Origin: Nitrospirales bacterium
GTDB taxonomy: Bacteria; Nitrospirota; Nitrospiria; Nitrospirales; UBA8639
NCBI GenBank assembly: GCA_012270585.1
Contig: JAAXIB010000084.1
Location: 20,030-84,029, forward strand
Length of the DNA stretch: 64,000 nt
Direction of reading: 5' to 3'
Positions within the stretch are counted from its first letter, which is position 1. Each line of letters opens with the position of its first letter. This document shows positions 8,291 to 17,223 of this stretch, in pieces. The notes beneath the pieces were generated by a model that was not told where the DNA came from, did not search any database, and saw only the letters and a program-made list of their open reading frames with translations. Both the position numbers and the translations under genes were made by a program.

Positions 8291-8938
8291 TTAGCCCTCA
8301 TCCGCCTGCTTTTCGGTAGCTTGGAACATTCGATACCCCAACGGGGTTTCAAAAAAATAATTCGGTTGCTGTGAGAGAATGACTCGCTCGTATTCCACCG
8401 ACCAATCCCGATCCTGGCTCACGAGCTTCAACAACAGGTTTCGGGCCTCGTCGACCCATTGATAATACGTCTCCCGGCGGTCGTAGCGATCCACCACCAC
8501 TTCATACAACGTGGCCTCCTGGTCGCCGACCCTGGCCTCGCCGATCCGGGACCGTGATACTTCACCATCCAGCCTCACCCCAAGGGGAAGCACGTAGTCC
8601 GGCGTCAATGGCATCGCCATCACCAAACGACGTTGGGAAAGGATGTACCACACCTGCTGCTTGTCCAACCGGACGATCGTGATCGTGGCATAGCCCAAAT
8701 CCGTTTTGACCCCGCCGCGATGTTCGATCCGGTAGCGATTCCCTTTCACGAACAATTGGGCGTGTGAGGTTTTGCCATTGGTACGCCACGTCAGACGGCA
8801 TGAAAATTCCAACTCTCCCGAAACCTGCGTGGCCCGAACGCCTGTACCGGAAGCGTGAACCTGGGGCACAAGGAAAAAAACCGACAGGAAAACGGGCAGA
8901 AACCGGTACCACGCCGGTCGAGTTGAACGGAAGACCAT
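8291..8938 (-). CDS. LolA/LppX-fold-like exported protein
   Basis: 215 residues from ATG 8938. A signal peptide is visible (STRPAWYRFLPVFLSVFFLVPQVHASG). The mature part is an all-beta-looking sequence of the outer-membrane lipoprotein-sorting (LolA-like/DUF4412-like) type: SGELEFSCRLTW, KGNRYRIEH, VRLDKQQVWYILSQRR, EVVVDRYDRRETYYQWVDEA and the terminal YFFETPLGYRMF are typical of proteins that report a lipid or redox ligand in a half-barrel. An upstream in-frame ATG at 8998 would add 20 residues that come largely from the repeat at 8957-8982 and is rejected. Family call is moderate; ligand unknown. Confidence 0.75.
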   Translation of the reverse strand: MVFRSTRPAWYRFLPVFLSVFFLVPQVHASGTGVRATQVSGELEFSCRLTWRTNGKTSHAQLFVKGNRYRIEHRGGVKTDLGYATITIVRLDKQQVWYILSQRRLVMAMPLTPDYVLPLGVRLDGEVSRSRIGEARVGDQEATLYEVVVDRYDRRETYYQWVDEARNLLLKLVSQDRDWSVEYERVILSQQPNYFFETPLGYRMFQATEKQADEG

Positions 8939-8956
8939 GACGGCTATGAGACCGAC

Positions 8957-8982
8957 GGACAACCACAGGGGGGTGTCCCTAC
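8957..8982. repeat. GTAGGGGAC-family repeat
   Basis: GGACAACCACAGGGGGGTGT followed by CCCTAC, the reverse complement of the copies at 4503 and 6383. Lies just upstream of the LolA-like gene start. Confidence 0.7.
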
Positions 8983-9009
8983 ATTGGATGAACATCATCC
9001 GGCCAAATG

Positions 9010-9037
9010 GTAGGGAACGACGATCGTTGTTTCCTAC
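9010..9037. repeat. ACGATCGT palindrome supplying a stop codon, copy 1
   Basis: A 28-base inverted repeat with arms GTAGGGAA / TTTCCTAC around an ACGATCGT core. The right arm gives CTA at 9034-9036, the TAG stop codon of the minus-strand cupredoxin gene. Other copies: 35699-35725 and 41389-41416. Confidence 0.85.
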
Positions 9038-9942
9038 TGGCGCTCGAGAAGGGGTTCGATCGTGAATTCCCGGCCCAATGCCGCCGGGGTGAACCGGGGA
9101 GGCGTCCGAACCGTGAGCGCCGTTTTTCGTCGTCCCGGCGAGGGCAACTGAAAATCGATTGTCAGGTTCACGCCCGGCTCAATGGTCACGTGTTGCTTCA
9201 CGACCTGCTTGATCCCGGGATGCCATGCCCGGAGGTCATACGTCCCGGGCGGAACGTCCTCGATGACGAACCGCCCGTTCTCGTCGGTCAGGACATAGTA
9301 CGGATTGTCCACGGCGATGGCCCAACTCTGCATGTACGCGTGAAACCCGCATTGCATCACGAACGTCCGGCGTTTTTTGCTCAACTGGAATTGCCGGACC
9401 AACGATGATCCGGGTCGATGGTCATGAGTCGCATGCAGGTCGTCTCGTCGATGACGGTGGTTGAAGGGCAGCGGCGAATTGAACAGCACCCGGGTCCCCG
9501 TGGCGGTCGAGGTCTCATAGGCCTGGATATCATGCATCACGGGATCCATATTCACCACTTCGACGCCATGCCCGCTTCGCACCACGGTCGTAAAGGGCAG
9601 GAATCGACAATCCCGTGCCTCAACCCGCGGCACGGAAAGAGAAAACGGTTTGCCTTCCGTGATCCCCTCCAACAACACGACGACGTTCAGGACCTGGCCT
9701 CGCTCGTTCACCAGAAAATCCCGCAGGAGTCTCCACCCGTTCCCGTTGGAGATCCGCCCGCAATATTCGGGGTCCGGGAAAATGACCAGGTTATACGCCT
9801 TCGGGTCCGGCACCGGTCCCGACAGGGTGACCGTCCCTTGAACCGTTCCCCCGCGGGCAACCTCTTTGACTGCATACCCCCACACGGAGGCAGCCGGGAT
9901 CGAGAGGATCAGGCACAAGCCGGTTGTCAGTACAGACTTCAT
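9034..9942 (-). CDS. Exported cupredoxin-like / carboxypeptidase-regulatory-like protein (paralogue 2)
   Basis: 302 residues with a signal peptide ending near WGYA. Predicted type-1 Cu ligands: H137 (NMDPVMHDIQAYE), then C198-x2-H201-x2-M204 (QCGFHAYMQSW). A histidine-rich loop (NHRHRRDDLHATHDH, 161-175) is unique to this copy and could hold extra metal. The CarboxypepD_reg-like module follows (ENGRFVIEDVPPGTYDLRAWHPG). C61 and C112 could pair. ATG 9942 has GGAG upstream; it follows paralogue 3 by 15 bases, so both are in one operon. The stop TAG comes from the palindrome 9010-9037. Copper binding is inference. Confidence 0.82.
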   Translation of the reverse strand: MKSVLTTGLCLILSIPAASVWGYAVKEVARGGTVQGTVTLSGPVPDPKAYNLVIFPDPEYCGRISNGNGWRLLRDFLVNERGQVLNVVVLLEGITEGKPFSLSVPRVEARDCRFLPFTTVVRSGHGVEVVNMDPVMHDIQAYETSTATGTRVLFNSPLPFNHRHRRDDLHATHDHRPGSSLVRQFQLSKKRRTFVMQCGFHAYMQSWAIAVDNPYYVLTDENGRFVIEDVPPGTYDLRAWHPGIKQVVKQHVTIEPGVNLTIDFQLPSPGRRKTALTVRTPPRFTPAALGREFTIEPLLERQ

Positions 9943-9957
9943 CGACGCTCCGGACCG

Positions 9958-10869
9958 TCAGGGTTGCTGCAACCTGACCGACGGAATGATTTCCACGCCC
10001 TCCCCGAGCAACTCCAGGCCGAAGTGGGGATTCTCCTGCATTTCATGCACGCTCCGTCGCCCTTTGACGGCCTTGTACCGGAAGTCGTGCGTGACCGTGC
10101 CACCGGCGGGAACAATGACCTGTTGGTCAAGGTATTTTTTCATGCCGGCGTGCCAGACCGTCAACGTATATTCTCCCGGAGGCACGTCCTTCAGTTCAAA
10201 CCGTCCGTCTTCCTTGGTAATCGCATAATAGGGATTTTTCACCACCACGCCCCAGGAGAACATATAGGGATGAAACCCGCATTGCATGACGAAAATGTTG
10301 CGTCCCTTCCTCAGATGAACCTTTTGAATCATGGGCTTGCCCGGCAAATGCTTGTGACTGTGCAACATGCCCAGGACCTTGTGAAACGGGTTCATGGGCA
10401 ACGGCCGGTTAAACAGCACCCGCGCGCCCCTGACCCGGGCGGTTTCGTAGCCCTGGATATCGTGCTCGACGGGGTCCATGTTGATCACCGTTATTTCATC
10501 CTGGTCCCGCAACACGTTCACGAAGGGCAGGAAATCGCAGTCCATGGCCTCGATCAGCACTTTCGGCAACCCGAAGGGCTTTCCCTTTTCAATCCCGGTG
10601 AGCATGACGACCGCGTCTTTGAGGCTGCCGTCAGGCCCGATGATGAAATCCTCCACGATCCGCCATCCCGTCCCGGTGGAAATGCGTCCGCAATACACCG
10701 CGTCCGGGATCGTCACCAAATTGAAGGCCATGGGCCGCGGGTTCTCACCGGTAATCGCGACGTGCCCCCTGATGGTTCCCCCGTTCGCGACCGATATCTC
10801 CTCATATGCCCATCCCGGAGATACAAACAACCCCAGGACCAAACATACTATCCACGTCCGCACTGCCAT
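9958..10869 (-). CDS. Exported cupredoxin-like / carboxypeptidase-regulatory-like protein (paralogue 3)
   Basis: 303 residues from ATG 10869, chosen because GGGAGGG lies directly upstream; an in-frame upstream start at 10896 lacks this. Signal peptide VRTWIVCLVLGLFVSPGWAYE. Same architecture as paralogue 2: H136 (NMDPVEHDIQGYE), C197-x2-H200-x2-M203 (QCGFHPYMFSW), then DGRFELKDVPPGEYTLTVWHAG. The loop at 163-174 has four His in a shorter stretch than the neighbour. A tandem duplication produced this pair. They are read away from the end of the giant multicopper oxidase, separated by its terminator, and could be its periplasmic electron acceptors or donors (inference). Confidence 0.82.
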   Translation of the reverse strand: MAVRTWIVCLVLGLFVSPGWAYEEISVANGGTIRGHVAITGENPRPMAFNLVTIPDAVYCGRISTGTGWRIVEDFIIGPDGSLKDAVVMLTGIEKGKPFGLPKVLIEAMDCDFLPFVNVLRDQDEITVINMDPVEHDIQGYETARVRGARVLFNRPLPMNPFHKVLGMLHSHKHLPGKPMIQKVHLRKGRNIFVMQCGFHPYMFSWGVVVKNPYYAITKEDGRFELKDVPPGEYTLTVWHAGMKKYLDQQVIVPAGGTVTHDFRYKAVKGRRSVHEMQENPHFGLELLGEGVEIIPSVRLQQP

Positions 10870-10946
10870 GAATCCCTCCCTTTGCCCCTCGATCAATGCC
10901 TCTTATATGGTACACCAAAAACCAACGGCTGCCGAGCACTGCTCAC

Positions 10947-10980
10947 GAAAAAAAACGGGGAAGCCGTAACCGGCTTCCCC
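10947..10980 (-). terminator. Rho-independent terminator of the giant multicopper oxidase gene
   Basis: Perfect 10-bp stem GGGGAAGCCG / CGGCTTCCCC (10957-10980) with a 4-base loop, followed on the minus strand by GTTTTTTTT. It lies 37 bases after the oxidase stop. Confidence 0.93.
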
Positions 10981-11017
10981 GCCCTTTCCATCCGCTTTCG
11001 TACCCAACCCCGCGTTA

Positions 11018-14000
11018 TTACTTGAACGAGATGGGTCGAACGCTACCTCTCTCAGGTTGAACCTCCTTGGCTTCCTTGACTCCCGGGGAAGCTCCACTCA
11101 ACGGGAGGATTCGCTGATCGTTCTTGGACAGCACGCGGAAATACCCCCATTGACCGGACTGGGAATACGGCAAGCGCGCGTTGCTGTACACGTAGTCCCC
11201 CGGCATGGAATAGGGGCCGCCGGCCGAGGGAATAAACGCGTCTATCCCCTCGGAACCGGAAAATTCCACGACGCTGATGTGGTCGGCTCCTTGCATGAAC
11301 GGCTCGATGGGCCACTCATGTTTTTCCAGCGTGAACATGCCGTTTTGCTCGTTGCTGGCGCCAAACACGTGGATCCGAACCGGATCGCCGGCATGGGCCT
11401 CGATAATCGGCGTGGCCGGTTCATTCGGCTCGTCGACGTTACAGGGTTGGAACATCCTGCCCAACGAACACCCCTGTTCTTCACGGTACAGATAGGGTTC
11501 GCTGCGGTAATTGACCCCGACCAACCCGGCCACGTTTTGAACGTACGGCATGAAGCTGGTGCCGATGATATTGTCTTCATCCTGGAAGAACAGGGCCACG
11601 TCACGATAATTGACCCGATGCTCATTCCCGGGGACAGACCGATCGACAATCACGTCGGCGATCCAACTGTTCTTCTCGGAAATGTCGGCCCCGGTCTTCG
11701 GATCACGATATTGGGCACCCTTGGGGCCGATCACGATCCCGCCGAACAACCCGTTTCGCGGGTTCATGGCCACGTTGCCCCAATCCCACACCAGGGACTG
11801 CGTTTCCCCGACGGCCGGATCCGCGTAATAGGTATAGGTCCGGCTTTCACCGGGAGCCACGGTTTGATCACCGGGATTGTTGCCGAGGTTGACCCCTTGA
11901 GAATCCTTCGGATCGAACGCCAGGGAGAAGGCCGAGAACGAAGCCCGGCCCTCTTTCATCTTGTTGGTGAGTTTCACCTTCAGACAATCGCCCACGTTGG
12001 CCCGCAACGTCAGCGGCATGGGCTGGAATTCTCCGGAGACCTTCGCCACTTCTTCTTCCAGGACGTAGATCTTGGCATCCGGGTTCCGGACTTCGATGGT
12101 TCGTTCAAAGTCCACTTCAATGGCTTCTTCCACGTTGGGATTGAACGCCATTTGCGGATAATCAATGGCGACCACGTTGAAATTCTTCACCGGGGCATCG
12201 GCCGGACACACCGGCAACGGTTCCTTGATACCCGGCCCGCCGAATGCCGCATTCGGCAACGGTTTCAAATCCGGCACTTCCTGATCCAAGACCCGGATCA
12301 ATCCCCACGAGCCTTCGGACAGTTTCGAGCTCCGCCCGTTGAAATACATGTAATCCCCGGGCTGGAGTCTCGTCCCACCGGCCTGCGGCACCACCAGGTC
12401 GTACCGTTCCGCAATGCCGATGTGAATGGAATTCTTCCGGTTGGCGTCACCGGCATAGCGTTCGGTCAGGAAGTTGTGACCGGACACGGTGAACACGTTA
12501 CTCTCGTTCATCGTCACGTCGATAAGCCGGAAGACGATGGAATCGCCCAGGTACGCCCGTAACGGGACCGTACTCGGATCCCCGTGCGTGCCGCTGCTGA
12601 ACAACTGCGAGGTTTCCGGGTTATTGGCCAACCGTTGCGCAAAGGGTTCCGCCCGGAAATTCAGGGCGCCACCCGTGGTATGCGTCCCGCCGTTGAGGAA
12701 CGGCATCGGCGTCATCTTGATCATGTCGTTCGGCGGCATTTGGAAGGACACGGTTCGCCCGGCTTCCAACGCCACTTCCACGGGTTGACCGGGCGGATTC
12801 CCGGCCGTCACCACGTTGACCGTATGAGGAACCGTATCCATGATTTGAACCATCAACTCACGGAAACTGCCGCTCACCCCATACCCCACGGGTTCCACCG
12901 TGTGAATATCCATCACGGGACCGGTGCGTTTGGCCTCGCCCGTGGACGGATCGTGCCAGGTGGATCCGAACGGCTCGATCAGGAAAGAACACACCGCGCC
13001 ATGGGGCCACGTGGTTCCGCCGAACGCGTGGTCATGACAGAACACGGAACCCACGTCGGCATCCGCCCAAAAGCGTTGCCGCACGAATTCCACGGTCACG
13101 ATGTCCCCGACCGGGTGATCATGCTCCAACGGGGTCTTGAAGGTGAGAGTCTGCGCCCCGCCACTCGGCGCTGCCGCTTCTCCCCCACCTTCACCGGGCA
13201 CTTGTAATTGCTGCCCTACGGAAATCAGGTTGGCATCCGCCAAGCCGTTCATGCTGACCAACGTCGCCACGTCGGTGCCGTGCTGCATGGCGATCGCCCC
13301 GAGGGTGTCCCCGGGGTTCACCGCATACATGCCGCCACCGCCGCCCGCGGACGCGGATTCGCCGGAACTCCCGATGGCGACGATGCGTTTCACTTCCTTA
13401 CCGGGGACGTTGTCCGCCCCCACGAGAAGCACCGTGCCGACGTGATACTGCTGGGCGTTCGTCACGTGAATGGTCCGGTCACCCTTGCCGGCCGCCTTGG
13501 TGACTTTCGCGTTCATGGGCACCGGCAACCCCTTGTCCTTTTTCTTTTCGAACAGGGTAAAGGGCCGTACGGACTGTTCATACGAAAACCCTGAAATCAC
13601 CCCGTCGGACGCCTGGTTATCGAACTGCACGAAATGGAAGTGCGTGTTGATCTTGGAAGATTGGAAATTCGTGAAATCGTCGTCCGGCCATTCGCTGGTC
13701 AACATCCAATCCATGCAATCGTAAATATTGGAACGGAAGACCAACGGCACCTTCAGATCATTATTGTTCCGGATCGCTTCCTCTTCCTCATGCACCACGT
13801 ACAACAACCCGTTCGGATCGACCACGGCCGGCTGATCGCCCTGGGCCGCGGACAACTCAATCGGAAGCTTGATGAAGTGGATGTTGTACTCCTGGGAACC
13901 CGCCCGGTCCGGGCACAGGCTCCACCGCCCGTTTTCACCCGGCTTGGCCGGCTTCACGGAGGGCTGGCCGTCTTCATCCAGGTGGATCATTTCCAACCAC

Positions 14001-16162
14001 GGAGCGGGATTCCGGTCCGGAGCAAACGGCACGCGTTTGCCGAAGTGAGGCGTCAGCCACGGCCACGCGACTTTTCCCGTCGTCGGTTCGAACCAGATGG
14101 GCCGCCGTTTCCCGGCTTCATAGCCCTGCCACTCCGGATGATATTTGGGATTCTCGGTCGTGCTTTCTCTCTCACTCATCGCACGATCGCCGTCCCAGAC
14201 CCAATCCACCACGGTCGCGTCATACGACTTGAGTTGGCCGATCTCGTCTTCCGTATGGCCGGGAAGACCGCGGGTCGGCAACTGCATTTCAACCCAATCG
14301 TAAATCCGAACCACGGCCGGATCGGCATTCCAATCGGTTTTTTGCGAGTTATCGACCAGCTTGAACTTCTTTCCGAACCAATCCACCGTGGTGCCCACCA
14401 ATTGATCGGAGGTTACCGGCCTGGCGATACGCCCGAGTCGGTCGGGCAACTCGCGGAGCGGGGTCATCACGTCGTTTTGGATGCCGGGTACCTGCAGGGT
14501 ATTGTAGACCCGCCAGTACCCCCACATACCGGCCACGTAATGGTGCGCCACGTGACAATGAAACAGGAAGTCACCGGCCAGGTATTGACAGAGCCCTGAC
14601 CCGCATTCGGTTTCCAGGTCCAGCGCTTCGGATGGGCCGATCACTTCCACGTCCACCCGGTCTGATTTGGCGCGAATGAGCGGATACTTCACGGGTCCGT
14701 TCTGGCCCTTGTGCCACATCGGCATCTGATCGACCGCCCGCGGGCTTCGGGCCCATCGAATGGCTCCGCCGTGCGGATGATGCGAATGGAACACTTCAGA
14801 CCCGCCGTGGACCAGCCGGTACTTGGCGGGATCACCCAAATAACTCCGGGGGATCGTGGGACCGGCATCACCGAAGGTGTAGGAACTGTAGGCCATGGAT
14901 TCATCTTCAAAGCCGAAGTACTCGTGTTGCACGTGCATGTTGTTAATACCGAACGGTTCGCTCCGGTAGTTCAGCGCCCGTGCTCCCGGACGGTAGGCAT
15001 CGGTCAACGGATCACGTTGCGGAAGGAAGTCTCCGTGCTTGTTCACCGGCCGGAAGGCTTCGTCACCCACTTCATGATAAATCAACACGAATTCCCGGAA
15101 ATCCGGGCCCATGCCGTTCTGAATGATGGCTTGCCAGCCGCTCGGCATTTCGGGCGCCGGCCCCATGCCCAACGGATCCAGATAATTCGAGCCGGCCGGT
15201 TCGACCACAAACACCCCGAACAGCCCCATCACGGTCAACTCACGGTCATTACTGTAACTGTGGAACTGCCGCCCACCTTCCTGGGTATCGGGATGGATGT
15301 ACCATTCCATCTCCACGGGCGTGGTTTCACAATTCTCTTCGCACTCTTCATCGGGCCCATAGGCAATGGCATCGGGGTTCGTCGTGGCCGCGGGTTGACC
15401 GGTCGCGCTGACCACCATGCTGGACCCGTTGATGTGGAGACTCACGTCCTCACCGAATTCCAACTGGTTCCGTAGCGTGACTTTCACGCAATCACCCTGG
15501 TTGCCGCGAATCACCAGGGGTTGAATATACTGCCCCTGGATCCCGTTCTTCACGCCGCCGGGATTATGGTGTCCCTCTTCTTCGCGCGCTTCCGCGTTCA
15601 TGGCTTCCTCTTCCCGGACGTTCTCGATGTTTTCCGACAGCACGTACATGTAGCCGGGATAGTAATCCAACCATTGATTCAACGTGATTTCCACGTTGAT
15701 CGCGGAAATATCATAATGCTTCACCGGAGCCGTGGCCGGACATTTCCCGCCGCCCGTCATCGCGACCGGTTCGATGTCGTTATCGGAAGCCAACAAGTAG
15801 TTACCCTTGCCGGCGCCGTATTGATGCATCATGGACATCGTGTCGAAGCCACCGGAGTTGGATTCGGACATTTCCTCCTGCATTTGCTGCATCAACCGCT
15901 CATGCTGCTTTTCGACAAGCGCGGCGCGCTCGGCTCTCCCCTCCTGGGCATTTTCAACAATGGTCTGCCCTTTGAGGCGTTCGGCCCAGGCAGGCGACTG
16001 GTGATCCATCCCTGAGGTTTGAATCACTGATGCTGAATCGGGAACCTCGGATTCAGCGTTGGCAGGAGGAAGCAAAAAGCACACCAGGGCTAACAGGCTT
16101 CCCCCTCCCAGAAACGCAAATCGCTTCACGGATAAATGGGGAAAAGGATTGAAATGAAACAT
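11018..16162 (-). CDS. Giant six-domain multicopper oxidase with inserted LysM (MofA/MnxG-like)
   Basis: 1714 residues from ATG 16162, chosen for AAGGAGG 8 bases upstream. Signal peptide (SVKRFAFLGGGSLLALVCFLLPPANA cut in parts), then a glutamine/methionine-rich helix. Three two-cupredoxin units follow. Unit 1: degenerate motif 1 (LHIN, ~242) and 2 (FHSYSND, ~300), then intact motif 3 HSHHPHGG (459-466) and motif 4 HCHVAHHYVAGM (535-546: type-1 Cys, His, Met). Unit 2: intact motif 1 THFHFVQFD (~840) and motif 2 FCHDHAFGG (~1041). Unit 3 and the rest look degenerate. A LysM module (YAVNPGDTLGAIAMQHGTDV..., 946-988) sits in a Gly/Ser-rich insert inside unit 2. Length and 3-4-1-2 motif order recall MofA/MnxG manganese oxidases; the substrate (Mn, Fe, other) is not proven. 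Confidence 0.9.
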   Translation of the reverse strand: MFHFNPFPHLSVKRFAFLGGGSLLALVCFLLPPANAESEVPDSASVIQTSGMDHQSPAWAERLKGQTIVENAQEGRAERAALVEKQHERLMQQMQEEMSESNSGGFDTMSMMHQYGAGKGNYLLASDNDIEPVAMTGGGKCPATAPVKHYDISAINVEITLNQWLDYYPGYMYVLSENIENVREEEAMNAEAREEEGHHNPGGVKNGIQGQYIQPLVIRGNQGDCVKVTLRNQLEFGEDVSLHINGSSMVVSATGQPAATTNPDAIAYGPDEECEENCETTPVEMEWYIHPDTQEGGRQFHSYSNDRELTVMGLFGVFVVEPAGSNYLDPLGMGPAPEMPSGWQAIIQNGMGPDFREFVLIYHEVGDEAFRPVNKHGDFLPQRDPLTDAYRPGARALNYRSEPFGINNMHVQHEYFGFEDESMAYSSYTFGDAGPTIPRSYLGDPAKYRLVHGGSEVFHSHHPHGGAIRWARSPRAVDQMPMWHKGQNGPVKYPLIRAKSDRVDVEVIGPSEALDLETECGSGLCQYLAGDFLFHCHVAHHYVAGMWGYWRVYNTLQVPGIQNDVMTPLRELPDRLGRIARPVTSDQLVGTTVDWFGKKFKLVDNSQKTDWNADPAVVRIYDWVEMQLPTRGLPGHTEDEIGQLKSYDATVVDWVWDGDRAMSERESTTENPKYHPEWQGYEAGKRRPIWFEPTTGKVAWPWLTPHFGKRVPFAPDRNPAPWLEMIHLDEDGQPSVKPAKPGENGRWSLCPDRAGSQEYNIHFIKLPIELSAAQGDQPAVVDPNGLLYVVHEEEEAIRNNNDLKVPLVFRSNIYDCMDWMLTSEWPDDDFTNFQSSKINTHFHFVQFDNQASDGVISGFSYEQSVRPFTLFEKKKDKGLPVPMNAKVTKAAGKGDRTIHVTNAQQYHVGTVLLVGADNVPGKEVKRIVAIGSSGESASAGGGGGMYAVNPGDTLGAIAMQHGTDVATLVSMNGLADANLISVGQQLQVPGEGGGEAAAPSGGAQTLTFKTPLEHDHPVGDIVTVEFVRQRFWADADVGSVFCHDHAFGGTTWPHGAVCSFLIEPFGSTWHDPSTGEAKRTGPVMDIHTVEPVGYGVSGSFRELMVQIMDTVPHTVNVVTAGNPPGQPVEVALEAGRTVSFQMPPNDMIKMTPMPFLNGGTHTTGGALNFRAEPFAQRLANNPETSQLFSSGTHGDPSTVPLRAYLGDSIVFRLIDVTMNESNVFTVSGHNFLTERYAGDANRKNSIHIGIAERYDLVVPQAGGTRLQPGDYMYFNGRSSKLSEGSWGLIRVLDQEVPDLKPLPNAAFGGPGIKEPLPVCPADAPVKNFNVVAIDYPQMAFNPNVEEAIEVDFERTIEVRNPDAKIYVLEEEVAKVSGEFQPMPLTLRANVGDCLKVKLTNKMKEGRASFSAFSLAFDPKDSQGVNLGNNPGDQTVAPGESRTYTYYADPAVGETQSLVWDWGNVAMNPRNGLFGGIVIGPKGAQYRDPKTGADISEKNSWIADVIVDRSVPGNEHRVNYRDVALFFQDEDNIIGTSFMPYVQNVAGLVGVNYRSEPYLYREEQGCSLGRMFQPCNVDEPNEPATPIIEAHAGDPVRIHVFGASNEQNGMFTLEKHEWPIEPFMQGADHISVVEFSGSEGIDAFIPSAGGPYSMPGDYVYSNARLPYSQSGQWGYFRVLSKNDQRILPLSGASPGVKEAKEVQPERGSVRPISFK

Positions 16163-16257
16163 GGAACAGCCTCCTTCGGAAAGTAAACTCACTCTCTAGG
16201 CAGGAAAAATTTGCTTGATGTTATTTATCGTAGACTACCCACGAGGGGCAAAAACTA

Positions 16258-16287
16258 AAATTACTGAAAACAACCTGGAAGTGTCAA
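16258..16287 (-). promoter_or_regulatory. Candidate promoter of the multicopper oxidase gene
   Basis: Minus strand TTGACA (16287-16282) with an 18-base spacer to TAATTT (16263-16258), a weak -10. It lies in an A+T-rich gap about 100 bases before the oxidase ATG. Confidence 0.4.
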
Positions 16288-16351
16288 GGGTGCCTGGCTG
16301 GAGAAATCAGGGGGGAGAAATCGGCGGGATCAAGGAACCGGAAACGGGTCC

Positions 16352-17209
16352 CTACCTCTGTCCCGTTTCGGACAGAATACAGCGGTGGAAGGCATCGCTC
16401 ACCGCTTGAGTTACCGTTCCCGGCACGCGATCCCCCACCGGAACGCCGTTCAACGCGGAAACCGGCAACACTTCGACCGTCGTGCCGATCAGAAACAGTT
16501 CATCGGCCCGGGTCAATTCCTCCTCGGGAACATCCCGTTCATCAACCACAATGCCGTTCTTTCTCGCCAACTCCAACACCACGGCCCGGGTGACGCCGGC
16601 CAACAACTGGTCACTCAATGGGGGCGTGATGATGTTCCCGTCCCTGACCAGGCACACGTTGCTCGAACAGCCCTCCGTCACCAACCCATCCTTCACCAGA
16701 ATCGCTTCCATGGCGCCGGCATCGGCCGCCGCCTGTTTGGCCAAGACATTCGCAAGCAAATTCAAACTCTTAATCGAACACCGGCCCCACCGGAGGTCGG
16801 ACAGGGTGACGGCGGGAACGCCCTGCCGTTGAAGTGCGCCGTCCGGTCCGGGGATTTCCCGGAACGTCATCACCACGGTGGGCTTCGCCGGGCTCGGAAA
16901 AAGATGGGCTCGCGGAGCCACCCCGCGGGTCAACTGTATGTAGACCATGCACGCGGCATAATCACTCCGTTGAACGCCTTCCCGGATCAACGCCTCCCAT
17001 TCGGTTCGGGAGAGCGGGACCGGAATGGAAACCGCCCGTGCGCTCGACTCCAATCGCAACAAATGGTCGTAAAGCCGGAAAGGAATACCCCCATACGTGC
17101 GAACGACTTCATAGACGCCGTCGCCGAATTGAAAACCCCGATCCTCGATCGAGATGGTCGCTTCCTCAAGCGAAGAAAAGCGCCCGTTGACGTATGCGAT
17201 ATTGGGCAT
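16352..17209 (-). CDS. dat: D-amino-acid aminotransferase (class IV PLP)
   Basis: 285 residues, the usual length. Class IV fold: YVNGRF....D.RG.QFGDGVYEVVR.Y.G..F....H..RL near the N terminus, the PLP lysine in CSIKSLNLLANVLAKQAA, and EAILVKDGLVTEGCSSNV for the second half. These match D-alanine aminotransferase better than branched-chain or aminodeoxychorismate enzymes, but IlvE- or PabC-like activity cannot be ruled out. The enzyme would exchange D-amino groups with 2-oxoglutarate, supplying D-glutamate or D-alanine for peptidoglycan. Last gene of a minus-strand set with the chagasin-like, Rieske and DUF192 genes (14 bp after the chagasin-like gene). Confidence 0.85.
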   Translation of the reverse strand: MPNIAYVNGRFSSLEEATISIEDRGFQFGDGVYEVVRTYGGIPFRLYDHLLRLESSARAVSIPVPLSRTEWEALIREGVQRSDYAACMVYIQLTRGVAPRAHLFPSPAKPTVVMTFREIPGPDGALQRQGVPAVTLSDLRWGRCSIKSLNLLANVLAKQAAADAGAMEAILVKDGLVTEGCSSNVCLVRDGNIITPPLSDQLLAGVTRAVVLELARKNGIVVDERDVPEEELTRADELFLIGTTVEVLPVSALNGVPVGDRVPGTVTQAVSDAFHRCILSETGQR

Positions 17210-17223
17210 GAGGGTAACGAACG

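Noticed and set aside
9418..11025. 535-codon plus-strand frame across the two cupredoxin genes
   Set aside because: It is antisense to two genes with signal peptides, copper motifs and ribosome sites; its translation has no family features.
11057..12562. 501-codon plus-strand frame inside the multicopper oxidase
   Set aside because: Shadow of the minus-strand oxidase; His/Arg-rich and featureless as expected for antisense of GC-rich coding DNA.
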